Assembly: GCF_039528175.1 (NCBI RefSeq)
Contig: NZ_BAAALH010000001.1
Span: 124,001-188,000 of the forward strand
Length of the DNA: 64,000 bases
Source of the DNA: Citricoccus alkalitolerans
Lineage (GTDB): Bacteria > Actinomycetota > Actinomycetes > Actinomycetales > Micrococcaceae
Reading direction: 5' to 3'
A program made the position numbers and the translations under genes. Positions within the stretch are counted from its first letter, which is position 1. Each line of letters starts with the position of its first letter. Below are positions 36,964 through 44,695 of the stretch, piece by piece. The notes under the pieces were generated by a model that was not told the DNA's origin, did no database searches, and saw nothing but the letters and a program-made list of their open reading frames with translations.

Positions 36964-38325
36964 GTGGAGAATCTGATCGCCGCCCCGGCCACCGTCACCC
37001 CGGCCACCATGCAGCCTGCCGAGCGGATGAGCGTGGGTGAGAAGACCTACTTGCTGGACACGTCCGTGCTGTTGTCCGATCCACGGGCGGTCCTGCGCTT
37101 CGCCGAACACGAGGTCATCCTGCCGATCGTGGTCATCTCCGAGTTGGAGAAGAAGAGGGACGACCCGGACCTGGGGTACTACGCCCGCAAAGCGCTGCGG
37201 CTGCTGGACGAACTGCGGATCGAGCACGGCTCCCTGAACACGCCGATCCCCCTCGGCACGGAAGGCGGCTCCCTCCGGGTGGAACTCAACCACATCTCCG
37301 TGGACGTGCTGCCCCACGGTTTCCGGAGCGCGGACAACGATTCCCGGATCCTCGCCGTCGCCAAGAACTTCGCGGACGAGGGCAGGGACGTCACGGTGGT
37401 CTCCAAGGACCTGCCGATGCGCGTGAAGGCCTCCGCCATGGGTCTGCAAGCCGATGAGTACCGCAATGAGCTGGTGAAGGACTCAGGCTGGTCCGGCACG
37501 GCGGAGGTCATGGCCACCGAGCAGGAGATCAGCGCCCTGTATGACAACGAGCCGGTGGCCCTGAAGGGGACCGACGGCCTGCCCGTCAACACCGGCCTGG
37601 TGATCACCTCCCCCCGGGGGTCGGCGCTGGGCCGCGTGGACCGGCACGGCAACACCCAGGTGGTGCGCGGAGATCGGGACGTCTTCGGCCTGCACGGCCG
37701 CTCGGCCGAACAGCGGCTGGCCATCGATATGCTGTTGGACCCCTCCGTGGGGATCGTCTCGCTCGGCGGACGGGCCGGCACCGGCAAGTCGGCCCTGGCC
37801 CTGTGCGCCGGGTTGGAGGCCGTGATGGAACGCAGGGAGCACCGCAAGGTCGTGGTGTTCCGTCCGCTGTACGCCGTCGGTGGGCAAGAGCTCGGCTACC
37901 TGCCCGGCTCCGAGAACGAGAAGATGAATCCCTGGGGCCAGGCCGTGTATGACACCCTCGGCGCGCTCGTGTCCACGGAGGTCCTGGATGAGGTCGTGGA
38001 CCGCGGCATGCTCGAGGTCCTGCCGCTGACGCATATCCGGGGCCGTTCCCTGCACGATTCCTGGGTGATCGTGGATGAGGCCCAGTCCCTGGAGAAGAAC
38101 GTCTTGCTGACGGTGATGAGCCGTATGGGGCAGAACTCCAAGATCATCCTCACCCATGACGTCGCCCAGCGGGACAACCTCCGGGTGGGCCGTCACGACG
38201 GGATCGCCGCCGTGGTCGAGACCCTGAAGGGACAACCGCTGTTCGGTCATGTGACGCTGAACCGCTCGGAGCGCTCACCGATCGCCGCGTTGGTGACGGA
38301 GTTGCTGGAGGACGCCAGTATCTGA
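36964..38325 (+). CDS. PhoH2-type protein (PIN domain and PhoH ATPase)
   Basis: Fusion of an N-terminal PIN ribonuclease domain (about 25-150: YLLDTSVLLSDP, ISELEKKRDDPD, NDSRILAVA) to a C-terminal PhoH P-loop ATPase (about 230-450: GRAGTGKSALALCAG as Walker A, WVIVDEAQSLEK as Walker B). Mycobacterial PhoH2 is an ATP-dependent, sequence-specific RNA helicase-nuclease. The 453 residues match that class. GTG 36964 has GGAG 6 bases upstream; ATG 37027 would also keep the PIN core. It is followed by a hairpin terminator. Confidence 0.9.
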   Translation: MENLIAAPATVTPATMQPAERMSVGEKTYLLDTSVLLSDPRAVLRFAEHEVILPIVVISELEKKRDDPDLGYYARKALRLLDELRIEHGSLNTPIPLGTEGGSLRVELNHISVDVLPHGFRSADNDSRILAVAKNFADEGRDVTVVSKDLPMRVKASAMGLQADEYRNELVKDSGWSGTAEVMATEQEISALYDNEPVALKGTDGLPVNTGLVITSPRGSALGRVDRHGNTQVVRGDRDVFGLHGRSAEQRLAIDMLLDPSVGIVSLGGRAGTGKSALALCAGLEAVMERREHRKVVVFRPLYAVGGQELGYLPGSENEKMNPWGQAVYDTLGALVSTEVLDEVVDRGMLEVLPLTHIRGRSLHDSWVIVDEAQSLEKNVLLTVMSRMGQNSKIILTHDVAQRDNLRVGRHDGIAAVVETLKGQPLFGHVTLNRSERSPIAALVTELLEDASI

Positions 38326-38341
38326 GCCGGGTGGCGACTGA

Positions 38342-38370
38342 GCCACGGTCCGGTGAAGCCGGGCCGTGGC
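38342..38370 (+). terminator. phoH terminator
   Basis: Twelve-base stem with one G-U pair (38342-38353 with 38359-38370) and a 5-base loop, 17 bases after the phoH stop. Confidence 0.7.
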
Positions 38371-38394
38371 AACTCCAGATCATCGGAGGCAGTT

Positions 38395-38595
38395 AAAGGA
38401 ACAGGGGCCGCTGCACGGGTGCAGCGGCCCCTGAGGGTGAATCCGTCCGGGTCCCCGCGGAGGGGGGATGAGGGGACCGGGGATGATCCACCGCAGCCAT
38501 GGCCCCTTGAAACGGGATGGAGGCCATGGAGTTTAGAGCGCTTCCACGACGGTTCACGAGTGATGAGTCGGTGTCGCACGGATGGAAGCAATTCC
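38395..38595 (-). ncRNA. Possible C-rich small RNA (6C-like) on the minus strand
   Basis: This part of the 400-base convergent gap between phoH and the rhomboid gene holds three hairpins readable as one minus-strand transcript. Hairpin 1 (38497-38529) has CCATGGCC/GGCCATGG arms. Hairpin 2 (38450-38478) has GGTCCCC/GGGGACC arms and a loop with six consecutive C. Hairpin 3 (38402-38433) has a perfect 14-base stem followed by TTCCTTT, a canonical intrinsic terminator. A -10-like TATGCT lies at 38601-38596; TAAACT at 38535-38530 is an alternative. A C-run loop recalls the actinobacterial 6C RNA, but only one such loop is clear. The same sequence could be just the rhomboid gene's 3' region. Confidence 0.3.
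38402..38433 (-). terminator. Strong intrinsic terminator facing the minus strand
   Basis: Fourteen-base perfect stem (38402-38415 with 38420-38433), 4-base loop. Read on the minus strand it is followed by TTCCTTT. It ends the rhomboid message or a small RNA, and also blocks read-through from phoH. Confidence 0.8.
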
Positions 38596-38726
38596 AGCAT
38601 ACCGATGTTTGGCGTGGTTGCCTACCACCTTCGCGAAAGTCACACCATCGACTTCTGGCCAGTCTTGACCCGGACTATCGGACAGTGTTCTGGCCGCCTC
38701 CATCATCGCCCTGGCCAAGGCGCCGG
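38534..38726. other. Remainder of the phoH-rhomboid convergent gap
   Basis: About 190 bases of lower GC content than the flanks, without a credible reading frame. A TATGCT element (minus strand) near 38600 is the only signal noted. Confidence 0.4.
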
Positions 38727-39374
38727 CTATGACACCAGCGCATCATTGCGGCGATCGCGCAGGTCACGGCGGGCTTGCCGAGTGTCGGCGAACGCCACCA
38801 CCACACCTGCCGCAGCACCGGCGAGGTGCCCCTGCCAGGAGACACGCGGGTTGGTCGGGAGGAAGCCCCAGACGATCCCGCCGTAGAGCAGGACGACCAC
38901 GACGGCGGCCGCGATCGCCGTGAACCGCCGGGACAGGATCCCGTAGGTCACCAGGAAGGCAGCATAGCCGTACACGATGACGGACGCGCCGATGTGGTTG
39001 GTCCCCATGCCGCCGATCAACCACGTGGCGAAACCGCCCAGGAGCCAGATGCCGGCGGTGATCAACCACCACTTGCGGGTCAGCCAGGAGATCATGGCAC
39101 CCATGACCAGGAACGGCAGGGTGTTGGAGAGGAGGTGGCCGAAACCGGAGTGCAGCAGCGGCGCGAACAGGATGCCGGGCAGTCCGCCTGGATCGAGGGG
39201 CCGGATCCCGAACTGGTTGAGCCGACCGCCGAGGAACAGGTCGATGATCTCCAGGACCCACATCACCACCACGAGCCCGAGTACGGGCAGGGCGCGCTGG
39301 ATCCACAGGGGGTAGGACCGCAGACGGTCGATGACGTGGTGGCGTGACGAGGGACGCTGCACGGGATGGGACAT
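38727..39374 (-). CDS. Rhomboid family intramembrane serine protease
   Basis: Six-helix membrane protease cutting substrates within the bilayer. The catalytic dyad is visible: Ser131 in the NHIGASVIVYGY helix (GxS) and His183 in WQGHLAGAAAG. The family Hx(8)N-like segment HSGFGHLLSNTLPFL marks helix 2. It has 215 residues from ATG 39374, chosen because a TAGGCT -10 stands 6 bases upstream; a GTG two codons earlier touches that element and is rejected. It is divergent from the prepilin peptidase gene. The substrate is unknown. Confidence 0.9.
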   Translation of the reverse strand: MSHPVQRPSSRHHVIDRLRSYPLWIQRALPVLGLVVVMWVLEIIDLFLGGRLNQFGIRPLDPGGLPGILFAPLLHSGFGHLLSNTLPFLVMGAMISWLTRKWWLITAGIWLLGGFATWLIGGMGTNHIGASVIVYGYAAFLVTYGILSRRFTAIAAAVVVVLLYGGIVWGFLPTNPRVSWQGHLAGAAAGVVVAFADTRQARRDLRDRRNDALVS

Positions 39375-39380
39375 GTCCAC

Positions 39381-39386
39381 AGCCTA
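39381..39386 (-). promoter_or_regulatory. -10 element TAGGCT of the rhomboid gene, leaderless
   Basis: On the minus strand TAGGCT is 6 bases before ATG 39374. It faces the A24 peptidase promoter across a 58-base gap. Confidence 0.65.
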
Positions 39387-39420
39387 GTGAGCCGTACCCC
39401 CGGGTGGGTGCAGGTCGTTC

Positions 39421-39426
39421 TAGTCT
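39421..39426 (+). promoter_or_regulatory. -10 element TAGTCT of the A24 peptidase gene, leaderless
   Basis: TAGTCT is 6 bases before ATG 39433. Confidence 0.65.
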
Positions 39427-39432
39427 GGGACG

Positions 39433-39939
39433 ATGTCGACGATCCTTGCCGAGGCGGTCCGTGACGGGAATTGGCTGCTTCTGGCAGCCGTCCTGGCGTC
39501 CCTGGCCGTGTTCGGCGTGTGCGCGATCGTGCTGACCGGTACTGATCTGCGTGAACATCGTCTGCCCAATCGGTGGACCGGTGCCCTGGCCTCAGGGGGT
39601 GCCGTCACGCTCGGACTGGCCTGCCTCGCGGACGACGTCGGCTGGTCGCGCTTCTGGTCCATGCTCGGCGGCGGCGTGGCATACCTGGGGCTGATCCTGC
39701 TTCTGCACCTGATCAGCCGCACCGGTATGGGCATGGGGGACGTCAAGCTGGCCGGCGGTCTGGGTCTGTATGCCGGATGGCTCGGCTGGGACCAGCTCTT
39801 CGCGGCCGTCGTCCTGGGCTTCGTTGCCGGGGGAATGGTCGCCTTGGCGCTGGTGCTGACCCGCCGGGCCACAGGTTCCACGCACCTGCCCTTCGGTCCG
39901 GCCATGCTGCTGGGCACATTCGTTGCCCTGCTCTTCTGA
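39433..39939 (+). CDS. A24 prepilin-type signal peptidase (short, CpaA/TadV-like)
   Basis: Membrane aspartic protease that processes type IV or Flp prepilins. The 168 residues hold several helices and both catalytic Asp sites: TGTDLREHRLPN (first Asp) and GMGMGDVKLAGGLG (GxGD motif, second Asp). The N-terminal methylase domain of PilD is missing, as in TadV. No pilin or Tad gene is in the window, so its substrate genes must lie elsewhere or be lost. ATG 39433 follows a leaderless -10. Confidence 0.85.
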   Translation: MSTILAEAVRDGNWLLLAAVLASLAVFGVCAIVLTGTDLREHRLPNRWTGALASGGAVTLGLACLADDVGWSRFWSMLGGGVAYLGLILLLHLISRTGMGMGDVKLAGGLGLYAGWLGWDQLFAAVVLGFVAGGMVALALVLTRRATGSTHLPFGPAMLLGTFVALLF

Positions 39940-40044
39940 CCGGGCCCCGTTGGGCGCCCCTCTGGACTGAGACCGGGTCCCCAAGGACACCCCACGGTCG
40001 CTCGTCCCTCCGATGCATGTCCTCAGGCGCCGTGCGTCTTAAAG

Positions 40045-40087
40045 CGCTTTGCGGGCAAAAACACGCAGTGTTTTTGCCCGCAAAGCG
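40045..40087. repeat. 20-bp perfect inverted repeat between convergent genes
   Basis: Arms 40045-40064 and 40068-40087 match over all 20 bases with a 3-base spacer, and GGCGCC flanks both sides (40027-40032, 40091-40096). It lies between the A24 gene and fumC, which converge. A bidirectional terminator is the simplest reading: on the minus strand it is followed by CTTTAAG. The length and perfection are unusual. Confidence 0.8.
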
Positions 40088-40128
40088 AGAGGCGCCCAGC
40101 TCGCGGGCACGTGCCCTCTGGTTCCGGA

Positions 40129-41565
40129 TCAGGCGGGGTGCGTCATGGACATGGTGTCCAGGGCCGCGTCCAGCTGCTCCTCGGTGACCTCGCCGCGCTC
40201 CACATAGCCGAGATCGATGACGGCCTCGCGGACGGTCATCTTTTGGGCCACGGAGTGCTTGGCGATCTTGGCGGCCGCCTCGTAGCCGATGACCTTGTTC
40301 AGCGGGGTCACGATCGAGGGGGAGGCGCCGGCGAGGAAGGAGCAGCGCTCCACGTTGGCCTCGATGCCGTCGATCATCTTGTCCGCCATGACGCGAGCGG
40401 TGTTGGCCAGCAGACGGATGGACTCGAGCAGGTTCGCGGCCATCACCGGGATGCCCACATTCAGCTCGAAGGCGCCGTTGGTGGATGACAGTGAAATGGT
40501 GGTGTCGTTGCCGATGACCTGGGCCGAGACCATGATGGCGGCCTCGCAGATCACGGGGTTGACCTTGCCCGGCATGATCGAGGAGCCCGGCTGCAGGTCC
40601 GGGATGGCGATCTCGCCGAGGCCGGTGTTCGGACCGGAGCCCATCCAGCGCAGGTCGTTGTTGATCTTCATGAACGAGTACGCGATGTTGCGCAACTGGC
40701 CGGAGGCCTCCACCAGACCGTCGCGGTTGGCCTGGGCCTCGAAGTGGTTGCGGGCCTCGGTCAGCGGCAGGCCCGTCTCCTGAGCGAGAAGCTCGATGAC
40801 GCGGGCGGAGAATCCCTTCGGGGTGTTGATGCCGGTTCCCACGGCGGTGCCGCCCAGGGGCACCTCGGCTACGCGTGGCAGGGAGGCGTCGATGCGCTCG
40901 ATGCCGTAGCGGACCTGTGCGGCGTAGCCTCCGAACTCCTGGCCCAGGGTCACCGGAGTGGCGTCCATGAGGTGGGTGCGGCCGGACTTGACGACGTTCT
41001 CGAAGGCCTTGGCCTTCTTCTCCAGGGAGATGGCGAGGTGGTCCAGGGCCGGCTTCAGGTCGTTGATCAGTCCCGCCGTCACGGCGACGTGCACCGAGGT
41101 CGGGAACACGTCGTTGGAGGACTGCGAGGCATTGACGTGGTCGTTCGGGTGGACCTCCGCCTCCGAGCCGGCGGCCTTCAGGGACTGGGTGGCCAGGTTG
41201 GCGAGGACCTCGTTGGTGTTCATGTTCGAGGAGGTGCCGGAACCGGTCTGGAACACGTCAATGGGGTACTGGTCGTCATGCTGGCCGGAGATGACCTCGT
41301 CCGCGGCGGCGACGATCGCGTCGCGGCGCTCCTCGTCGATCACGCCGAGCTCGGCATTGGCCTGTGCCGCGGCCTTCTTGACCTGGGCCAGGGCGTGGAC
41401 GTGGGCCGGTTCCAGGGTCTTGCCGGAGATCGGGAAGTTCTCCACGGCACGCTGGGTCTGGGCGCGGTACAGGGCGTCAACCGGGACCTTGACCTCACCC
41501 ATGGTGTCGTGCTCGATGCGGAACTGCTGTTCGAAAGATTGCTGCGAAGAAGTCAGATCGGTCAT
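40129..41565 (-). CDS. fumC: Fumarate hydratase, class II
   Basis: Iron-independent fumarase of the citric acid cycle, 478 residues. Conserved segments: TGSGTSSNMNTNEV, HPNDHVNASQSSNDVFPTS, GRTHLMDATPVTLGQE (catalytic His), the signature GSSIMPGKVNP on the mobile loop, and the C-terminal helical domain. On the minus strand TAAAGT lies 8 bases before ATG 41565 with GGGGAA between, so it may be leaderless. fum, glpX and DUF4245 are neighbours in mycobacteria too; here a scar and a carbonic anhydrase gene come between. Confidence 0.96.
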   Translation of the reverse strand: MTDLTSSQQSFEQQFRIEHDTMGEVKVPVDALYRAQTQRAVENFPISGKTLEPAHVHALAQVKKAAAQANAELGVIDEERRDAIVAAADEVISGQHDDQYPIDVFQTGSGTSSNMNTNEVLANLATQSLKAAGSEAEVHPNDHVNASQSSNDVFPTSVHVAVTAGLINDLKPALDHLAISLEKKAKAFENVVKSGRTHLMDATPVTLGQEFGGYAAQVRYGIERIDASLPRVAEVPLGGTAVGTGINTPKGFSARVIELLAQETGLPLTEARNHFEAQANRDGLVEASGQLRNIAYSFMKINNDLRWMGSGPNTGLGEIAIPDLQPGSSIMPGKVNPVICEAAIMVSAQVIGNDTTISLSSTNGAFELNVGIPVMAANLLESIRLLANTARVMADKMIDGIEANVERCSFLAGASPSIVTPLNKVIGYEAAAKIAKHSVAQKMTVREAVIDLGYVERGEVTEEQLDAALDTMSMTHPA

Positions 41566-41576
41566 GGTTCCCCACT

Positions 41577-41822
41577 TTAGACCGTCGCGTGCTCGGTCAG
41601 CCGCCCATCACGCAGGGTGACCGCCCGATCAGCCACCGCCACGAATTCCAGATCATGGGTGACCACCACCGTCGCGGTGCCCCGGTCCCTCGTCAGGGTG
41701 GCCAGCAGTTCCATGACCTCAGCGGAACGGTGCTGGTCCAGGGCCGAGGTCGGCTCATCGACCAGCAGTATTGAGGGCTCGCCCATGAGCGCCCGGGCGA
41801 TGTTGACTCGCTGCCGCTGGGG
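41577..41822 (-). pseudogene. Truncated ABC transporter ATPase (C-terminal half)
   Basis: About 80 residues match the end of a LolD/MacB-type ATPase: QRQRVNIARAL from the signature, Walker B ILLVDEPTSALD, the H-loop VVVTHDLEF and the RAVTLRDGRL end. The Walker A half is missing: upstream of QRQRV the frame runs into an unrelated, opposite-strand fragment at about 41825. No plausible start codon or ribosome binding site is present. It cannot bind ATP as it stands, and is a remnant. Confidence 0.82.
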
Positions 41823-41830
41823 GCCACCCG

Positions 41831-42055
41831 GAGCTTCCCGTGCTCGTCGTCTCCACCTACGGCGCGGTCTCCGATGTCCAGGCGGCACTGGCCGCCGGGG
41901 CGCTGGGCCGGACGAACCAGCAGATCGCCGCGGGCTTGTTCATCTCACAGACCACCGTCAAGACCCACCTGAATCACATCTTCGGCAAGCTCGGCGTGGC
42001 CAACCGCACCGAGGCCGTGACCGTCGCACGCTCCCGGCACCTGATCCGGGGGTGA
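41831..42055 (+). pseudogene. Truncated LuxR-type response regulator with internal deletion
   Basis: The frame reads ELPVLVVSTYGAVSDVQAAL, a piece of a receiver domain, then AAGALGRTNQQIAAGLF and the complete LuxR recognition helix region SQTTVKTHLNHIFGKLGV. The start of the receiver domain with its phosphorylated Asp is missing. The roughly 50-60 residues that normally separate the receiver and HTH halves are also missing, because AAGA runs straight into GRTNQQIA. It is the other half of a deletion scar with the ABC fragment. Confidence 0.82.
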
Positions 42056-42070
42056 GGCGCGTCCGACCTG

Positions 42071-42742
42071 CTAGCCGACCTCGTCCGGGTCCAGGTCGCC
42101 GATGATCTTGACCGGATTGCCTGTGCCGTTGTCCAGGGAGTACGTCACGCCGATGATGGCCGTGCGGCCCTCGTTGACGGCCTTGGCCACGGACATCGAG
42201 GATTCCATCAGGCGGGAGCTGATTTGTCGCACGTTCTCCGCCACGGTGCCGTTGACGTCCTTGACCCCGGCACGCCGGGCGGAGATCACGGAGGGGATGA
42301 TGCGTTCCACGAGGGAGCGGATGAACCCGGGCGGCATCTCCCCGGACACGTAGGACTCCACGGCGGCGGTCACCGCGCCACAGCTGTCATGGCCGAGGAC
42401 GACGATCAGCGGGATGTCGAGGACATCCACGGAGTACTCGAGGGAACCGAGGACGGCGTCATCGATCACCTGGCCGGCGGTGCGGACCACGAAGACATCG
42501 CCCAGCCCCACGTCGAAGATGATCTCCGCCGCAAGCCGGGAGTCCGAGCACCCGAAGATCACGGCCACCGGATGCTGCGCGTGCGTCAGGGAGGCTCGGC
42601 GCGCGGCATCCTGGTTGGGGTGGTTGGAGGCATCCGTCACAAAGCGTTCGTTGCCGGCTCGCAGCAGGTCCCACGCGGCCGAGGGGGTCAGGCGGGAGGA
42701 GGACGGAGAGGTGGCGTTCTTCAGGTCGGCACTGTCGGTCAT
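42071..42742 (-). CDS. Beta-class carbonic anhydrase
   Basis: Zinc enzyme interconverting CO2 and bicarbonate in the cytoplasm. The 223 residues carry the zinc ligands Cys65 (FGCSDSR, with Asp67 and Arg69 as the catalytic dyad), His118 and Cys121 (LGHDSCGAV). TAGGAAG upstream of ATG 42742 may serve as the ribosome binding site. It lies between the deletion scar and the DUF4245 gene. Confidence 0.93.
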   Translation of the reverse strand: MTDSADLKNATSPSSSRLTPSAAWDLLRAGNERFVTDASNHPNQDAARRASLTHAQHPVAVIFGCSDSRLAAEIIFDVGLGDVFVVRTAGQVIDDAVLGSLEYSVDVLDIPLIVVLGHDSCGAVTAAVESYVSGEMPPGFIRSLVERIIPSVISARRAGVKDVNGTVAENVRQISSRLMESSMSVAKAVNEGRTAIIGVTYSLDNGTGNPVKIIGDLDPDEVG

Positions 42743-42780
42743 CGGCTCTGCTTCCTAGTCATTGAGCTGTTGAGTGGACG

Positions 42781-43419
42781 TCAGTTGTCCTCGGCGGAAT
42801 CGTTGATGGAATCATGGACGGCGGCAGCCAGGGTGTCCATCGCGGCCAGATCACCGGAGCCAGTGATGAGGATGGTGGTCCCGTCCAGTTCTGTCACCAT
42901 ATGCCGGTCACCGTCGGCCGGCTCGTACAAGTTCCACGTGGTCCCGTCCACGGAGCGCGTCCCGGTCAGGGGCGCGTTGCCCATCTGCTGGGACAGCCAC
43001 GTCGGATTGGCCTGGAGGGTCTGCTTGAACCCGGCGAAGTCGTCACCGGCGGTGACGTACCCGGCTTCCCAGAACTCCACCTGGTCCACGCCGGCGCCGT
43101 TCCACCGGGCAAAGGTGGCATTCCAGTCCGCGGGGACGCGCGGGGCGACGGCGGAGAAGCCCGCGGTGGCCGAGGCCTGCTCGGCGGTGGCCGCCACGTC
43201 CACGGTGCGCTCGTAGGTCTGCTCGGTGCTGGTGGGATTCATGAACACCACCAGCAGGGCGATGGCCAGGGTGGCCAGCACGGAGATCACCATGGCCCGC
43301 GCGGACTGTCCGGCCCGCTTCGCCTGCTTCTGCGTCAGCCGCGGCTTGGGAGCCGGGCTGGGAGCCGAACTGTCGGCCGAGCCGGCGGTCGGATCGGTCT
43401 CGGGCTGAGGGGAAGTCAC
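42781..43419 (-). CDS. DUF4245 membrane protein
   Basis: A 212-residue protein with a Pro/Ser-rich cytoplasmic start, a basic patch (QKQAKRAGQSAR), one membrane helix (AMVISVLATLAIALLVVFM) and an extracytoplasmic domain with WEAGYVTAGDD and GTTWNLYEP. This matches DUF4245, of unknown function and adjacent to glpX in mycobacteria (Rv1100). GTG 43419 is the start; it is divergent from glpX and their -10 elements overlap. Confidence 0.85.
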   Translation of the reverse strand: MTSPQPETDPTAGSADSSAPSPAPKPRLTQKQAKRAGQSARAMVISVLATLAIALLVVFMNPTSTEQTYERTVDVAATAEQASATAGFSAVAPRVPADWNATFARWNGAGVDQVEFWEAGYVTAGDDFAGFKQTLQANPTWLSQQMGNAPLTGTRSVDGTTWNLYEPADGDRHMVTELDGTTILITGSGDLAAMDTLAAAVHDSINDSAEDN

Positions 43420-43443
43420 CGGTCCATTCTGCCATCAGCCGGG

Positions 43444-43453
43444 ACACTAGGAT
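43444..43453. promoter_or_regulatory. Overlapping divergent -10 elements of the DUF4245 gene and glpX
   Basis: TAGGAT (43448-43453, plus) and TAGTGT (43449-43444, minus) share two bases. Transcripts would start about 43460 and 43437, so only one polymerase could load at a time. Confidence 0.45.
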
Positions 43454-43490
43454 GGATTTGGAGACGTTCCCCCACAGACGGAGTATTTCG

Positions 43491-44597
43491 GTGACCACTG
43501 ACCAGCCCGAGAACAATGACGTTCGGACCGACACGGCACGGTCGCGCACCGCGGAGCCGCATCACACGGATCGAAGCATCCTCAGCCCGAGCCTGGCCGT
43601 GTCCGGGACCAAGCCGGACCGCAACCTGGCCATGGAGCTGGTTCGAGTGACTGAGGCCGCCGCCATCGCTGCTGGCCACTGGGTGGGTTACGGGGACAAG
43701 AACACGGCGGACGCCGCCGCCGTGGACGCAATGCGCGCCTTCATGGACACCGTGGCGATGAACGGTGTGGTGGTCATCGGCGAGGGTGAGAAGGACGAGG
43801 CACCCATGCTCTTCAACGGCGAGAACGTCGGTGACGGCACCGGGCCCGAGGTGGATGTTGCCGTGGACCCGATCGACGGCACCCGCCTGACCGCCATGGG
43901 CTACCCCAACGCCCTGTCCGTGTTCGCCGTGGCCGAGCGCGGTGCCATGTTCGATCCTTCGGCGGTGTTCTACATGGACAAGCTCGTGGTGGGGCCGGAG
44001 GCGGCTGATTTCGTCGATCTTCGCCTGCCCATCAAGCAGAATATCCACCTCGTGGCCAAGGCCCTGGGCAAGCCCATCAGCCAGCTGAACGTGTGCGTGC
44101 TGGACCGGCCGCGCCACGAGAAGCTGGTCGCCGAGATCCGCGCCGCCGGTGCCCGCGTGAAGTTCATCATGGACGGTGATGTGGCCGGGGGCATCGCCGC
44201 GGCCCGCCATGACACGGATGTGGACATGCTGCTCGGGATCGGTGGCACGCCGGAGGGCATCATCACCGCCTGCGCCATCAAAGCCATCGGCGGTGTGATC
44301 CAGGGCCGGCTGGCCCCGATTGACGACGCCGAGCGCCAGCGGGCCATCGACGCCGGCCATGACCTGGACGCGGTCCTCACCACCGACGACCTGGTCAAGA
44401 CCGACAACGCCTACTTCGCCGCCACCGGCATCACCGACGGTGACCTGCTGCGCGGCGTGCGCTACTACAACGACCGCGTGACCACGCAGTCCATGGTCAT
44501 GCGTTCCAAGTCCGGCACCGTGCGCGTGATCGAGGCCGAGCACCAGGCCCGCAAGTGGGAGCCCTGGATCGGCCCAGACGCCCTGCCCGTGCGCTGA
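43491..44597 (+). CDS. glpX: Fructose-1,6-bisphosphatase, class II
   Basis: Gluconeogenic phosphatase. The 368 residues carry IGEGEKDEAPML, the metal/phosphate motif VDPIDGTRL, GGTPEGIITACAIK and a C-terminal YYNDRVTTQSMVMRS. GTG 43491 has GGAG 7 bases upstream and suits the -10 at 43448-43453; the ATG at 43452 overlaps that element and is rejected. The enzyme works beside fumC in central carbon metabolism and the two are neighbours in related genomes. Confidence 0.95.
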   Translation: MTTDQPENNDVRTDTARSRTAEPHHTDRSILSPSLAVSGTKPDRNLAMELVRVTEAAAIAAGHWVGYGDKNTADAAAVDAMRAFMDTVAMNGVVVIGEGEKDEAPMLFNGENVGDGTGPEVDVAVDPIDGTRLTAMGYPNALSVFAVAERGAMFDPSAVFYMDKLVVGPEAADFVDLRLPIKQNIHLVAKALGKPISQLNVCVLDRPRHEKLVAEIRAAGARVKFIMDGDVAGGIAAARHDTDVDMLLGIGGTPEGIITACAIKAIGGVIQGRLAPIDDAERQRAIDAGHDLDAVLTTDDLVKTDNAYFAATGITDGDLLRGVRYYNDRVTTQSMVMRSKSGTVRVIEAEHQARKWEPWIGPDALPVR

Positions 44598-44619
44598 GCT
44601 GCCACCACTCCTTCACCAC

Positions 44620-44684
44620 TGGCGGTCGAGATCGCACCATTCGCTGGCGGGTAACCGGCCGGAATGGGGCGAGATCGACCGCTA
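44620..44684. terminator. Long imperfect hairpin between convergent glpX and manA
   Basis: Arms of 23 bases (44620-44642 and 44662-44684) pair with four mismatches around a 19-base loop. Both arms contain a GAGATCG core. The position fits a bidirectional terminator. Confidence 0.6.
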
Positions 44685-44695
44685 GTTCTCTGTGG

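Noticed and set aside
38517..38732. Small plus-strand frame in the phoH-rhomboid gap
   Set aside because: Composition is Pro/Arg/Ser-rich without a family match and no ribosome binding site; the hairpins and terminator argue for noncoding DNA.
41577..42055. Functional toxin-antitoxin-like pair of two small opposite genes
   Set aside because: Both halves are clearly truncated pieces of large known families (ABC ATPase, LuxR regulator).
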